A DNA stretch of 64,000 nt, taken from Streblospio benedicti (taxonomy: Eukaryota; Annelida; Polychaeta; Spionida; Spionidae). Numbering within the stretch: position 1 is the stretch's first letter; every line of letters starts with the position of its first letter. The notes under the pieces are model-generated. The model ran no database searches. It worked only from the letters and a program-made list of their open reading frames with translations, and was not told where the DNA came from. Shown here one piece after another: positions 34,235 through 46,376 of the stretch. A program made the translations under genes and the position numbers. The stretch covers positions 53,573,206 through 53,637,205 of the forward strand of contig CM032660.1 of the NCBI GenBank assembly GCA_019095985.1. The letters are read 5' to 3'.

Positions 34235-37200
34235 CTACGAGCAAAGCAGCTTGAGCTGTTTGCTGCCTCCGGGTTTGACCTTTTGACCTGCAGCCCCATC
34301 TTGGCTGGGTGTTTGTGGTTTGTGTTTGCGTCTGTCCACAAACACTGCGTTGTCCCACGTCACGTGGCTCTCACTCACTGTACGCATCTCTGCGTAGAAC
34401 AGCGGAGTCTCGTCCATCGAGATCTAGCAATAAATCATGTTTACAGCTATGTATATTATCCAAACTTGAAAATATTAACTCGTTTACGTAAATTTTGAGC
34501 TAACAGACTTCTTATCACAACATGTTACATAAGTCAAAATAAAATAAGCAAAAAAAAAATTATATGATTTCACTGTCTGCGTCTTTGCGTAGAACAGCGG
34601 AACCTCTTCCATCGAGATCTAACAATAAATCATGTTTACCGCTAGAGGGACGCACACACATATCATGAGTTTTTTTAGTGCACACTGAGCCCGTGAATGG
34701 CAAATACAATTCGATTTTATTGATAAGAAAACAGTTAAATATGAAATATTCAAACCAGACATTATCAATGGTGACAATGGGTGTTGAAAAATATGTTTAG
34801 AGAAGGAGATTGCTTACTAGATATTGCTTATTTTCGTTTTAAAAAATGGGATTCACGGGATGCGTGTGTTCATGGGCTCACTGTGTGCCACTCTATGTAT
34901 TATCCAAACTTGAAAATATTAAATCGTTTACTTAAATTTTGAGCCCAACAGACTCGGTATCATAAATTGAAACATAAGTCAAAATAAAATAACTAAAAAA
35001 AAAATTAAAAATCATATGATAGATCATATTATTGTTCTTATGTTTCTTTTTAGTGCTAGGTAATTCTCATAATAAAATAAAACTAATAAATCAAAATGTA
35101 ATCTAAACTGATTTCTTTATTCTTTTTTATTTTTTTAGATTACATTTTAACTTATAAGTTTTATTTTATTTTGAGAATTACCTAGCACTAAAAAGTAATA
35201 TAAGAACAATAACATGAGACCAAGTGCTTTTCACCAAATAAGGATACTTTTAAGTGATATGATAAATCAGAAGTTAACTTTAATTTCATCACAGACATGA
35301 CGTCAATAATATATAATTTTAGTTTCAAAGCAGCTAAATAAGAATTAATGCAGACAAATACACATTATTGTCTTTTTGCATGCAGTACAAATATCACTGG
35401 TGTGTTGTGCAGTCAGCGTGTGTGAAAAATAAAACGATGCCATAACTAGCCACAACAAACAAAAAATAAACTAGCCATGTATCTTAGCTTTTAAATTGTT
35501 ACATATTTAACAAGATGATAATTATAAAAACAGCTAATCAGCACAGCATGAACAGCATAACAAATCACCGAAAAATATTCATAATGCATCAAATCCTAAA
35601 TTTATTTGGCCAGGCCACAATGACTCCTCATTCTGACCTTGTGGCTTGACTACCCATGTTCAAAAACAGAATTTAACCATGGAAGCATTGCCATATAAAT
35701 CTAAATAGAAAAACTACTCCTTCGTACCTGAACGACCTTTATCATCTCCATGACGATGGCTGACAGATAAGGGCCCTGATTGGTGGAGATATGGAGCACC
35801 TGCTCGACAGCACACACCTGGTGGAAGAAAAACTCCGTCTCCGCGTGGTTGTATCTGCAACATCATAACATACACATCTCATCCAAACGTCCTGCAACAC
35901 AACATAATGTACACCTCTTCCAAACGTCCGTGAGGTTTCAGTTTAAACATTTGTTAATTAGCGGGATAGGCTTTCGCATGAATGTGGAATTATATTGGAA
36001 TTTTAAGTGTCAAGACTTTGATATTATGTTGTCTATATTATTTTGGGGGCGGAGGGCGTAGAGATGTGTGCTATTGTATCTGAAAATTCTAAAAACTATG
36101 ATCTTACATGTATTACAGGAAAACTGATTATGATGAAACCAATGTATAATGGTAAAAGAATACAGTGATAGTGATATGGCTTCAATAATTCAATCTTATA
36201 ATGAAGTGCAAAACTCCAAACATAGTTTTAATAGTTCTTTTTTAATAGCTCCAGTTAGTGATTTTCATTATAAAAGTTCATTTATAGACCCTTTATAGTG
36301 TGTATCATAAAAACATAAATTCAATTCATTTTAATCACTACAAAAAATTACCGGTATATCTGAGCGGTATATATTAAATGAATTCTTCTTATCAATAGCT
36401 GAATATTGGATATTAAAAATAGTCTTATATTTCAATGGCTGTCAATCCACCTTTTTCAAAGTGTAAAAAATTGAAAAACATGGACTGACAGCCATTGAAA
36501 TATTAGATATATTTAATATCCAATATTCAGCTATTTATTGATAAGAAGAATTCATTTAATATATAGTATCAAATACATAGCTAATGAACTTGTTTAATAA
36601 TACAAACAATTAGAAATAAATAATTACTTCCAAATTTTGGGCAGCGAACAGCTACCTTGGTCACATTCAGGGCTGTTTGTTATGGCAGCCTCACAACGTG
36701 AGCAAGGTAGCTGTTCGTTGTTGAATATTTGCTAGAGATTATTTATTTCTAATTTTTTGTAGTTGTTAAAATGCATTGAATTTATGTTGATGTTCTAGTT
36801 ACAGAGTGCTTACCTCCAAAGACGGATATCACACCACGGTATGTCATGCTCTACCGCACTCTCTGCAAACAAAGTCACCATTTTGAGGTTAAAAAACAAT
36901 TATAAACATAATGACCCCCATAATTATATTGCTGTGTCTGTACGATGGTTTTCCAACTCAGTGGTATTTTTGCACCATTTCACCTACAATAAACTAGTTG
37001 ATAGCATGTACTAGAATATAAAGTCTAACTTAAAAAGACAAAAAGGGCATCCTACTATTTTTGCCAAGGGCGCGTACATCGCACAAAAGATACCAAATAA
37101 TGCTGAACATTCATTGTGGGTTTTTTTATATGAAATGCGGCATACAGCTTTGTTTTTAGCTATTTTGTGACATGACGATTGTTGACACTCGACATAAACT

Positions 37201-39248
37201 GTTTTCAGCGGTTGCAGTTTTAAGATCCAAGCATCAATTAGCTATTGCGAGGCATAAACATACTTATATTTTTATCTGTTGAAATATTAAATATTACATA
37301 AATACAACCACAAAATCAAAGCAAAATTAATAGTTTGCAACAAAAACATAAAACAAGATGCCTCATATGAATGGAATAAATTCATTGGGTTTCTTTTGTA
37401 CTATGACAATAAAAAAATTAGTTTGCAAAACCATAGTTTTTACATCACATCCCGTCATCCTGTGTGACGTCAGCTTGAAAAAGACTGACAGACATGGTCA
37501 AAAATATTTGCTAAGGTGAAAAACTATGGGTTTATGAAATATTAATGTTATTTTCATAAGATAACTGATATGTCTGATGTTTTTGCTATCATACTTGTCC
37601 CTACCTGTGTATATGCGGATGCCATCAACACTGAGCTTTAGCGTGACCACAGAACCTAGGTCCAGCTGCAACGAACAATAACAACAGTAGGAGTGGCAAG
37701 TGAATCGTAAAATAAACAACAATAACAGCAGACGCAAATTTAATTTTCTTACTTCCAGTGAAAACACTATGAACCATTGCTGTGAAAGTAGAATACCAGT
37801 TAACAGATTTTTTTTTAGATGTGGATGCCTACATTCCAACATACGTTTTTAGACTGACATGTCACAAAATTACATGGTGTCGGTTTAAAAACTCGTGTTG
37901 GAATGATGACGACCGCATCTAAAGGGGTAAATTCAGCCGTCTGACATACAGGTATTCAGCTGATACTCAATAGAGAATTGTGGTTTTGACATGTACTGGT
38001 TTTGTAATCTTGTCGCCAAAAGTTTTTGGTGTGATTTTGTAGCATCCACAGTAGAGGCACTAATACAGTATTTATTGGTACTTAACATAAACTGTCTCTA
38101 CATTCTTAAACCTTTTCTTTGGATTTCCGTATTTTACATGCTGCTATCGTTTGCTAACATTGGTGATCATATTTAAAGGTTATATATATATTTTACATTA
38201 CTTTATTTTGTTTCATGTATTTCTTACTTTGATATAATTTTCATATGTGTATACATGAAACAATAATAAATAAATCTAAATAAATTTGTTACTGCATATA
38301 TTGCATTTCGGCCGTAAATTGAAAACAAAGTCTTATTTTAATAATTACGATTATAAAAATCCATTTTGTGTTATGTCATACATTACTGTTCATATTTTTT
38401 CACTTTAGTTTGTGGTCATTAATTCATTGTACAGAAAAAGAAAACAAAAAATATATGCGNATGCAAAAGATAGCAAACTAAATCGCCATCAATTCTCGAA
38501 ATTTACATACATGTATATATTACAAGGAAAATAAAACATTTAAAAATGTAAATCGTATGAATACAATTTCCTACAATAATGCATAACATTACTGCTTCAT
38601 TTTGAGATAAACCCTTTATAATTGCTTTATTATAAACCAAATATTTTTTCCTTCTTGATCAAGAATCATGTGATGTCTGCAGCTGTGTTGATACTGTCAG
38701 ACATTCACTGAACATTGGCCTGTGATGAAGCTTTCTTGATCAAGAAGGAGAAAATATTTGGCTTACAATAAAGCAAGTATAAAGGGTTTATCTCAAAATG
38801 AATATATAGTATTATAAAATAAGAAATGCAATGAATCTGTTCAATATACTAAGTATTTATACTTTATGAGCATTATTTCGGTTTACCTACCCGTCCGATA
38901 CCAGTACCTTGAGAGGGACAGACCACCCAACATCCTCGTCCTCATCTTCTACAAAACTGGTGTTAGTAAAACACTGCTGCAGTCCCTGTACAAAGTTAGT
39001 GAGAAACCTCTGTCAGAGCGCTTAATTAAGTTACAGCCTTAAATAGATGGGAAATCAGAACGGAATTATTATGGTTTGCCTCCACATGCATCATCTCTTA
39101 CCTAGATTACCTAGTTAGTCAACAAGAACTGACAACCACTTATCTTATATATATATGTATGAAAATTGTTCATAAATTGTGATTAAATTGAAGAATTCTT
39201 GAAGATAAAAAGGTTCAGTTTAAAGGTGTAGAGTCGACATGCAATGCT

Positions 39249-39301
<53 letters not shown>

Positions 39302-42300
39302 AAAACTCTGTATAAGAATATGAGACACAGCATCTCAGAAAGCTCAAACATCACACGGGGCACCATTCATTACGGCTCTGACGAGAGTGGGAGAAATGAG
39401 ACAATTATGGCACGATTCTAATCCCAAATATCCATAAATTGTAACTTTGAAAATTTCCCCCTATCACCCATCCAAACATTACTACTAATTTACGTAAATT
39501 AATCATAAGTAATGCTATATTTTCAAGCCCCCTTGCCCTACCTTCCCAAATAAATCAAGATGAGTTTTTCAGACCCACGCCATAGTTATTTCACACACCC
39601 CTGAGCCATGATCAACAGCAGCACTCTCAAGGAAACCAAATTGTCTAACCAGAACTTATCGTTTAGCAGACGCGATCTCACCTTAGCATTGTCATAGTCG
39701 GACATCAGTGTGCAGTTCGGAAACGGCACGACGTAATAGCCCGGCAGGCGCCGACACACCTCCACATACTGGTGCTCCAGCACAAACGACGGATTGGACA
39801 GTTCTGAAAAGATAACGAGTAATATTCATTACATTTTTGGTACTATGTTTTGTTTCTGTTCAAATGTAACATTCGTTATTGTTAGTTTAATATTTTTTTC
39901 ACAACGTGGCAGTGTCTACTATAAAGGGCACACAGCGCAAAAAACTAGGAAGATGATAGCAAGAACGTCTGTTTAGGGTGTTTTTGGTTGCCAACAGCTT
40001 TTTCATCAGTTTACAGGAATCTTTTCACACTGCACATATGTATGTAAATGTATTGTTTCAATTTGTGTCTCTTTAGACTGGTTCAACATTGTAGGAGTTG
40101 AGACCTTCATCAAAAGCAAAATCACTAGTGATTTATAAAACTTGGCCATTGTATAGTAAGGATGTTTGACTTTACTGATCTGGCCTTGTGATTGGTTGAA
40201 GTCTGGAGTCAATTTCCAGAAAAACTCTTCAGGTATTTTCAATAAGGGAATGATCATATATAATGATACCGGGTGGGGGGGGGGGGTCGCTGAACTTTTT
40301 TTATCACGCTACAGTATATTTTTTCAAATATTTTCTTTAAGCAATGCAATGACTATACAGAGGACTTTTTCTTTAGCTGAGGGTGAGGGGGTCACTCAAC
40401 TTTTTAAAATGTTGATGGGGGGGTCGGTTAACTTTTTCTTCAGCCCCAAAAAATGGACGACCCTCCCCCGGTATCGTTATTTATGATCTTTCCATAACTT
40501 GGAAACTGAATAAAAAAAAAGAGTAGACACTCATGATCTTGAATCCTTAAGGTGACAGTAAATTGCTCCAGATATTCGAGATGACCAACAGACATCTGTT
40601 CATAATGTGCTTGGCGGGAAAATCGAGGTGGATATAAGAAAAAAAGCGGAAAAAAGGGGATGTGGAATTTCAAGGAAGTGGGATGTGGAAAAAAAGCCTT
40701 AAAATTTGTGGGATGTGAAAAAAATAATTAGGGATGTTGGATTTCTTGATCTATTTTACACACACACCCTCACCAAAACAAACAAACAAAAAAACTAACC
40801 ATGAGATAACAGAAAATTTGAGGTAATCAATATCTAAGTGCTGTGCGACCTCTGACCTTGTAGTTTCTCGGCGTCTGCCTCTGTCAGCGCGATGCGGCCC
40901 GTGGCCACCAGGTGGCGCGCGTGTGCGTACAGCAGGTGTGTGGCCTGGGCGTCGTCTCGCAGCGCAGCCTCCTCATGACCACAGAACACAAACTTCTGCA
41001 GCCACAGCGCTGCAAGGGTGAAATCAACAACGGTACTCGTTTATCTGACAATCAGAGAACTTGACTGGGTGGATAACTCCGAGTATCAGATGTCCTGCAA
41101 AGACCTCTTTTTGACGCATAACTATTCTCATTAAAAATTCTGACCAATCACAGGCTGTTAATCTATAATCATCACAGGCAGGTGATGAATATAAATGAGG
41201 TCAAGTGACCAATCACAGCACATTTACAACCTGTGTATTACTCAAAATTTAGGATAACTGAATTTTTTATTTCCTCCCCCCATCAGAGAGGTCGGACTTT
41301 TAACACTGGATGTTCATGTGGACACCCAAAGGATTTTAGATTGATTAATTTTCAATTCACGGAGTCGATTCAAATATGAGTGAATATTTACAAATTGGAA
41401 TTCAAAAAATCTAAATTTTTATGTCCAAATTTGGGGATGGGCTTTTATATTGGTGTGATATAAATAATTATTTTCTAGAAGTCTAGTGCACAGCAGTTCT
41501 CAAATATATTGTGTTAGTCTTATTTTTCTTAAACTTTAATTGAATTGTTTATTCAAATATAAAAGTAATTTCCTAAGAGACAATTAAAGAGTACCTTCAA
41601 CATCCACAGGAACAAAGTCATTTCTTTTGTATCGGCGCGTTGGATGATCCTTCTCTTTTGTTAATGTAAAATATCGTTCATGATTTTTCTGGATTCCTAA
41701 AATGCATCGATGAAAAAGTAAAGAATAATCATAAAAAAGTACACAGTTGATTTTCTTATTTAAAGATGTTAACATTCAACTGATGAAATAGTTACAATTC
41801 ATGCCTACATGTATATGAGCATTTTTTAAAGTGCATTAACATTTAATAGTTTTTCATTACAAAAAAGCATACTATTGAGGAAAGAAATCACCCAGTTGTT
41901 AGTAAGATTCATGTAAATGTACAAAAGTCGTCAACATATTTTCAATATTTTTCTTAACAAGCACAAACATATTAATACATGTTCTGACAAAATATAAACA
42001 ATAAAATTTATATCTTGGGAATGAAATTCTCACTTTGCTTTCTAATAAAGTAGCAATATCCATAACATTGATTTATATTTTAGATTACAGATGATGATAC
42101 TGTACATGCAATTTCAACACAGCTGCAATGCATCTGCAGTTCCTATAAAACATATAAAATACACTATACATGTGGCATACCACAGAACAAAATTAAATTA
42201 CCAGTAAGTGAACTGGAAAATGAGTTTGTTAAAAAAAACTAGATCCATACAACAATAAATTTGGATTACCTAAAGCCTTGAACACTTTGTTGTAAATATC

Positions 42301-42387
42301 ATTTGCTGAAAGCCCATCATGACGGGGATGACTTCCGCTGTTCGGTGAAAAATCCTCTTCACTAGATGAAGTGATATCAACATGCAC
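34235..42387 (-). CDS. FERM-domain protein, nine 3' coding exons (5' end not found)
   Basis: Minus-strand exons, 5' to 3': 42270-42387, 41595-41696, 40857-41009, 39682-39803, 38908-38985, 37605-37665, 36814-36862, 35728-35854, 34235-34423. All joins are GT-AG and phases agree, giving 332 residues plus stop. The order reads as a FERM module. There is an F1 tail (LSANDIYNKVFKALGI), F2 (LWLQKFVFCGHEEAALRDD, then LLYAHARHLVATGRI) and an F3/PH-like part (LKLSVDGIRIYTG, IPWCDIRLWRYNHAETEFFF, STNQGPYLSAIVMEMIK). It resembles the C-terminal FERM of SNX27/SNX17-type sorting nexins and the FRMD8/KRIT1 group; I cannot choose between them. Such modules bind NPxY-type or membrane-protein tails. It ends in a basic Ser/Lys-rich tail after RRKHKP. 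The first exon starts in mid-protein, so upstream exons lie right of 42387. A PX or PDZ domain there would settle the family. Confidence 0.82.
34575..35005. repeat. Partial duplicate of the FERM last exon, interrupted by a MITE
   Basis: The stretch 34376-34555 (start of the last exon, its acceptor, and intron) is repeated at about 34575-34645 and about 34894-35005. Both carry gcgtagaacagcgga, then catcgagatct, then aataaatcatgtttac, then tattatccaaacttgaaa. In the copy the acceptor base is changed (CTAG to TTAG on the coding strand, seen as ctagc to ctaac) and the exon part is cut short. An element splits it (see 34646-34892). Confidence 0.72.
34646..34897. mobile_element. MITE with TA target duplication
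   Basis: Ends GAGGGACGCACACA and inverted GAGTGGCACACAGT, with a second inverted block cacactgagcccgtgaa/ttcatgggctcactgtgtg. TA flanks both ends. The uninterrupted sibling sequence at about 34440 shows the empty site. TA duplications suggest a Tc1/mariner-type origin, by inference. Confidence 0.68.
35029..35212. repeat. Inverted-repeat MITE in FERM intron
   Basis: Arms of about 78 bp (ttattgttctta ... tagtgctaggtaattctca ... aatgtaatctaaa, and its complement) around an AT-rich loop of about 25 nt. A few differences between arms. Lies in the last intron of the FERM gene. Confidence 0.82.
36367..36565. repeat. Inverted-repeat MITE in FERM intron
   Basis: Arms include tatatattaaatgaattctt, gctgaatattggatatta and atttcaatggctgtc, inverted at 36480-36565. 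One arm's worth also occurs at 30318-30415, so the family is dispersed. Confidence 0.8.
36608..36754. repeat. Inverted repeat in FERM intron
   Basis: Outer arms attagaaataaataatt and its complement; inner arms gcgaacagctaccttg and caaggtagctgttcg. Lies between the previous MITE and FERM exon 36814-36862. Confidence 0.75.
37367..37540. repeat. Second copy of the CRE-containing repeat
   Basis: Shares gggtttcttttgtacta, catcctgtgtgacgtcagc and ttgaaaaagactg with 29403-29602. Arms are more decayed. Lies in a FERM gene intron, just left of exon 37605-37665. Confidence 0.68.
38596..38802. repeat. Inverted-repeat MITE in FERM intron
   Basis: Arms of about 70 bp: ttcattttgagataaaccct through tccttcttgatcaagaa, and the complement ending aaaatgaa. 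The loop of about 65 nt carries unrelated sequence. Confidence 0.83.
39249..39301. repeat. (ATC)n microsatellite
   Basis: About 17 uninterrupted ATC units. The His-repeat ORF over it is an artefact. Confidence 0.97.
40247..40492. repeat. Inverted-repeat element with G-rich ends
   Basis: Left ggaatgatcatatataatga then taccgggtggggg; right, inverted, ggaaagatcataaataacg then taccggggg. The interior repeats a gggtcg-ctaacttttt-type phrase. In a FERM gene intron. Confidence 0.7.
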
Positions 42388-44475
42388 CTACAAATGTTAA
42401 AAGTTAAAATTGAAGATAAGGGTTACTTTTCTTTAAAACAAAATGTTTCTAAAATAATTTAGTCATGAATTTTTTGCTAGACTTAATGTCATTTATTTTC
42501 TTCTTTTTAAACTTACTGTTATTTATTTCTTTTTAACAGAACGCCATCAAGAATGCACCTGTATTGGTCGATGCTGACAAAAGGGAGCAGTGATCGCGTA
42601 CACAACAAGCTTGTGTCCCATTATCAAAAATGAAACTAAATAATGTTTTGTAAACCATCTTTTCACGAATTGTATGTTTAATTGTATAATAAAGTAGTGT
42701 TGTAAAAATGGGACACAAGAGATGACCGTGTACACAGACTCACTGTGCACTTTTCAACATTAATTTTGAAGGTTTCTTTATCAATTTTTCCAATATTTTC
42801 AATTACTGCGATGGAAATCACACATAAATGCACGCGAATTCCTACAGTCCAAAGTTTCTCAATTACCCATCTGAAGGCTTTCCCCTATCAAATGAAATAC
42901 AAATTATTTTGATTATCAACAGATTTTTTTAATGAATTGCCATAAATGTTTTTTGTTGGTGCGTATAACTTGAGCATTGCCAATTAATTCTAAGTTTGCT
43001 GCCTAGTTTAACCCTTTTTGAGAACATTTTTATCTTAAATTGACGCACATTTTCCTGGATTATCATGCTTTGGAACTGCTGTATAGCCTAGACATGGTAT
43101 CACCCCTGTACGTGTACGAACTGATACTCTATGTATCAATCATGTTGTCATTGATTTCTAGGAATCGGATGGAACTTACTATGTCAGAAAAGAAAATGCG
43201 TTTCATCTTCTACTGATGAATACAAGTATCTGTACACATTACTCGTTTGTCAGCCTGCATCCCCTCGTGCTGCGCACTCGAGTAATAGCGAGTACGCCTG
43301 ACAAACTTATTCAATAAAAATTTCTAGTATCCAACAGGAGGCGCTTTTTCTATATGAAGACTACGCAGCAGTATACAAATACGAGGCACTCACACATGCG
43401 GGATATTCTAACGTCTATTCGTATATTCTATGCTGTCGCCTTAACACATGTCGCTAACTAACCAAACGTATTTGGCATCAGGACGCGAGATCGCAGATCG
43501 ATCTGCGATCTCGCGTCCCGATGCCAAATACATTTGGTTAGTCGCTAACCAAATACATTTGCCGCCATTCGGCAATAATTAGCAGCTAGCTAGTCTTAAA
43601 ATGAGATCCATCGAAATGTTTAGCCACGATTGTCGGGTTAATATGTCGCTAGATATAGTTCTTTACCATTTACCAAGGTCCCAGCTCTATACACAGAATA
43701 AACATAGATCTATGGATTATTTTCTTAACCAGGAAACATGCACATTAAAATAACTGCAACGTTATTGATCTAATTGGGGCTGATAATTAGTGGCAGGTGT
43801 ACAATCTATCATCATTCATTTGAATATAGATCTACAAATGTGTGTTTATTTATAATGCAAATTTTCACCTCAATCAATGGCTGATTTATACTAAAAACAT
43901 GAATATTCAATTTTTTCATAGACTTCATTTCCATTTTGATAAGTTTTACTATAAAATCTGCTATTCGAGTTGACTATTTAAAGAGAGCTATTGTCGAATA
44001 GTGCTATTTGAAGCTTATTCGCTGCCCATAGCTATGTCACTCAGCGGTGTCACATCAGAGGGTGTCACACAGCATTGTTTCCATTTTTACATCATTTTTG
44101 TTTTCTAATCAACCAAGACTAACAATTCTACTGTTGTAATTTTCTACTGGTTCCAAAATAAGTACATTTTCCTGAATAGCAGTGCTGAAAATTAGGGAGC
44201 CTTCACAATCATATGTTAATTGGCACTTTCTAACCCCCTCCCCCCATGTCAACTTTCGTCAACTTTGTAACCCCTCGTTGCTAACTTTACTATAGAAGTT
44301 AAGATACAAATTTAAGTTAGATCAATGTGCAAGGTAAGTGTCAACCTTTGTGTGCAACCTTTGGTGTGATCCCCCACCCCAACCCCCGGGTCAACTTTTG
44401 TCAATGTTTGCTGACCCCCCCCTTCAGGGTTGATGGCCAATTGTGAATACTACCGTAAGGGATTTGACTAATTAG
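42388..44475. other. Region expected to hold 5' exons or promoter of the FERM gene
   Basis: No exon could be defined. It contains the palindrome at 43458-43541. A shorter inverted pair lies near 43243-43310 (gtttgtcag / ctgacaaac). Short ORFs such as 42533-42750 look like noise. Confidence 0.4.
43450..43548. mobile_element. 84-bp loop-less palindrome with 8-bp direct flanks
   Basis: Arms 43458-43499 and 43500-43541 are reverse complements over 42 bases with two mismatches and no loop; the centre is gcagatcgatctgc. GTCGCTAA occurs at 43450-43457 and again at 43541-43548, consistent with an 8-bp target duplication as made by hAT transposases. Very short for a MITE. Confidence 0.85.
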
Positions 44476-44876
44476 GGACCATTCAGTATTTAAGTATTTA
44501 TTACAGGGTGGGGTGGGAGGATTTTGCAAAATGCTGTGAAAAAAATAATAGCCCCCCCCCTCAAATTTTGTGAAAACATTGGTGACCCACCTCAATTTCA
44601 TGTGATGAAAATTGATTATCCCCCGTAACAGTTAACGTAATTATGGTCAGTTTTCACAAATCCTATTTGATGGATATCCATAATATACAAAACAGCAAAC
44701 TTTAAATTATTATGAATCTCTAAAAAAAGATAGGCGCAAATTTTGTGTGAAAAAATTGATAGACCCCTCAAAAGTGTGAAAAAATGATAGCCCCCCACCC
44801 TCAAAACATTGTGAGAAAAAGTTCATGGCCCCCTAAAATGCTCCTATCCCACCTTGTCATAAATACTGAATGGTCC
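44476..44876. mobile_element. 400-bp MITE with GGACCATTCAGTATTTA ends
   Basis: Left end GGACCATTCAGTATTTA, then a tattacagggtggggtggg block; right end is its inverted copy ending GGTCC at 44876. The interior is low-complexity, with several tgatagcccccc and tgtgaaaa phrases in repeated form. Confidence 0.78.
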
Positions 44877-44884
44877 TTTTACCT

Positions 44885-44972
44885 ATAGAGCACTGCACAC
44901 CCAATTCGTGTGCACACCCACTTCATTGTTATTTAAATAAAATTATTAGGCTCCAAGCAAATACCACATAAT
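44885..44972. repeat. Dispersed repeat, inverted relative to 9025-9102
   Basis: gcacacccaattcgtg, then cacttcattg/atttaaataaa, then tattaggct, then accacataata. The same order reads on the opposite strand at 9025-9102. Confidence 0.6.
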
Positions 44973-44974
44973 AT

Positions 44975-45136
44975 TACTCATAGGCAGATCCAGGTGGGGG
45001 GTGAAGGGGGTGCGCCCCTCTTTCCCACCGAAATACTTCATTTTCATAGGGTTTTTCATGAAATCCCGTAAGTGCGCCCGCTCTTTTCCTTAAGTGCGCC
45101 CCCCTTTTCCGAAAACCTGGATCTGCCTATGTTACT
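44975..45136. mobile_element. 150-bp MITE with CATAGGCAGATCCAGG ends
   Basis: The element spans 44980-45131. Ends CATAGGCAGATCCAGG and its perfect inverted copy. TTACT flanks both sides (44975-44979 and 45132-45136). The interior repeats gtgcgccc phrases in both orientations. It abuts the LINE fragment that follows. Confidence 0.8.
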
Positions 45137-45159
45137 ACTATGTAAATGATTGTTTTCCC

Positions 45160-45957
45160 GGAGCGAAAGTGTAAAAACAAAATTTCTACTAAGATCTATT
45201 ATTGCCATGCAAGAACTGCACGGCTTCACCAGGAAAGTACAAGTAGCCAGCAAAGCAGCAGGACTATTCTTGAATGTCAACAAAACCAAAGTCATGAAAA
45301 TCAAGGGCAATGACAATCTAGACCAGCGAGGTCTTGTTCTGGCAACGATACGGTTGAAGCTGTTATCGAGTTTTTTTTAAATCTTGGGGCATTGATCACA
45401 AACAATAACAATGACTCCAAGGAAATCAGACGAAGAATCGCCATTCCAAAACAAGGTACTGTGTCTCTTACCACTATCTGGAAGTGTATTACACTTTACA
45501 CAAAGTTGAAAATACTTCACTGTCTGATCTTCCCGATTGTCACGTATGGTGCTAAGTGCTGGGTAACCAATTAGTGGACAGAAAAAGACTACAGTCATTT
45601 GAACCATGGTGTTACCATCGTCTACTAAGAATCAGTTGGACTGACCACAAGACCAATGATTATGTCATCAATAAAGTAGGGAGCCTCTGCCTTCTGAACA
45701 ATGTAGACCACAGAAAACTGACATTTGCCGGACATATAGCAAGAACCAGTGGGTTGAGCAATGACTTACTGACATGCGCTGTGTGCAGAAAAATGAGGTG
45801 TGGACGCCTGGCCACCCGCTATCAGGACAACATAAAAGAAATATTGGGACTACCTTTTGTGGAGTTCTATAGAATGACTGGAGATAGAAGTGTTTGGCGG
45901 AGATTCACTGGGGGTGCCACGAAAGGTCGGATCGATTACCGTGTACGATGATGATGA
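45160..45957 (+). mobile_element. RTE-like LINE, 3' part
   Basis: The plus strand encodes the end of a reverse transcriptase: AAGLFLNVNKTKVMKIKGN, then IRRRIAIPKQG, LKILHCLIFPIVTYGAKCW, then WCYHRLLRISWTDHKTND, KLTFAGHIARTSGLSNDLL, and RYQDNIKEILGLP. This is the RTE-type C-terminal region. It is 5'-truncated and has at least one frame change (near 45565) plus another upstream, so it is dead. It ends with GATGATGAT-like tail sequence at about 45957. Same broad clade as the 4395-4760 piece but clearly longer. Confidence 0.85.
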
Positions 45958-46376
45958 AGTAGCTTTATTTTGACACTTCAAACACTATTGTGGTTCATTA
46001 ACAGCTGTGTTACAATTGTTTAAACATTAAAATGCACGAAGTGGGTATGCAGTGATCTATATATGTGATGCAAAATCGGCCTTTATCTTAGAATTGTTCG
46101 AAGGATGCAACATTATGACTCAATTATGTCAAGAGACTTAATTATGACTCCTTGTTAAGTAAGTTATGTTACATCACATAGGCTCTGGTTGCACACCAAA
46201 TCTTTTAACATTTTAAATTAGGGTTCTCAAAATTAGGAATAATAAAAAAACCGTTTGGACACCGAGCGGACTTGGCGAATAAGAATGCCAAGTACGCTTA
46301 TTCACCAAGTTTGTGGTCTTGCTCTGAGAATAGCAATATTGAATTGCGAATAGCCACACCAAAGCCAAGCCTCAAA
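45958..46376. other. Upstream flank of TMCO1
   Basis: Contains the presumed TMCO1 promoter and 5' UTR. No TATA box or other motif that I trust. Confidence 0.4.

Noticed and set aside
39239-39421. Poly-His ORF
   Set aside because: Caused by the (ATC)n run; no coding support on either side.
36814-42387. Naming the FERM gene SNX27, SNX17, FRMD8 or KRIT1 outright
   Set aside because: The visible module fits the general FERM pattern of this group, but no PX, PDZ or ankyrin part is in view to decide.
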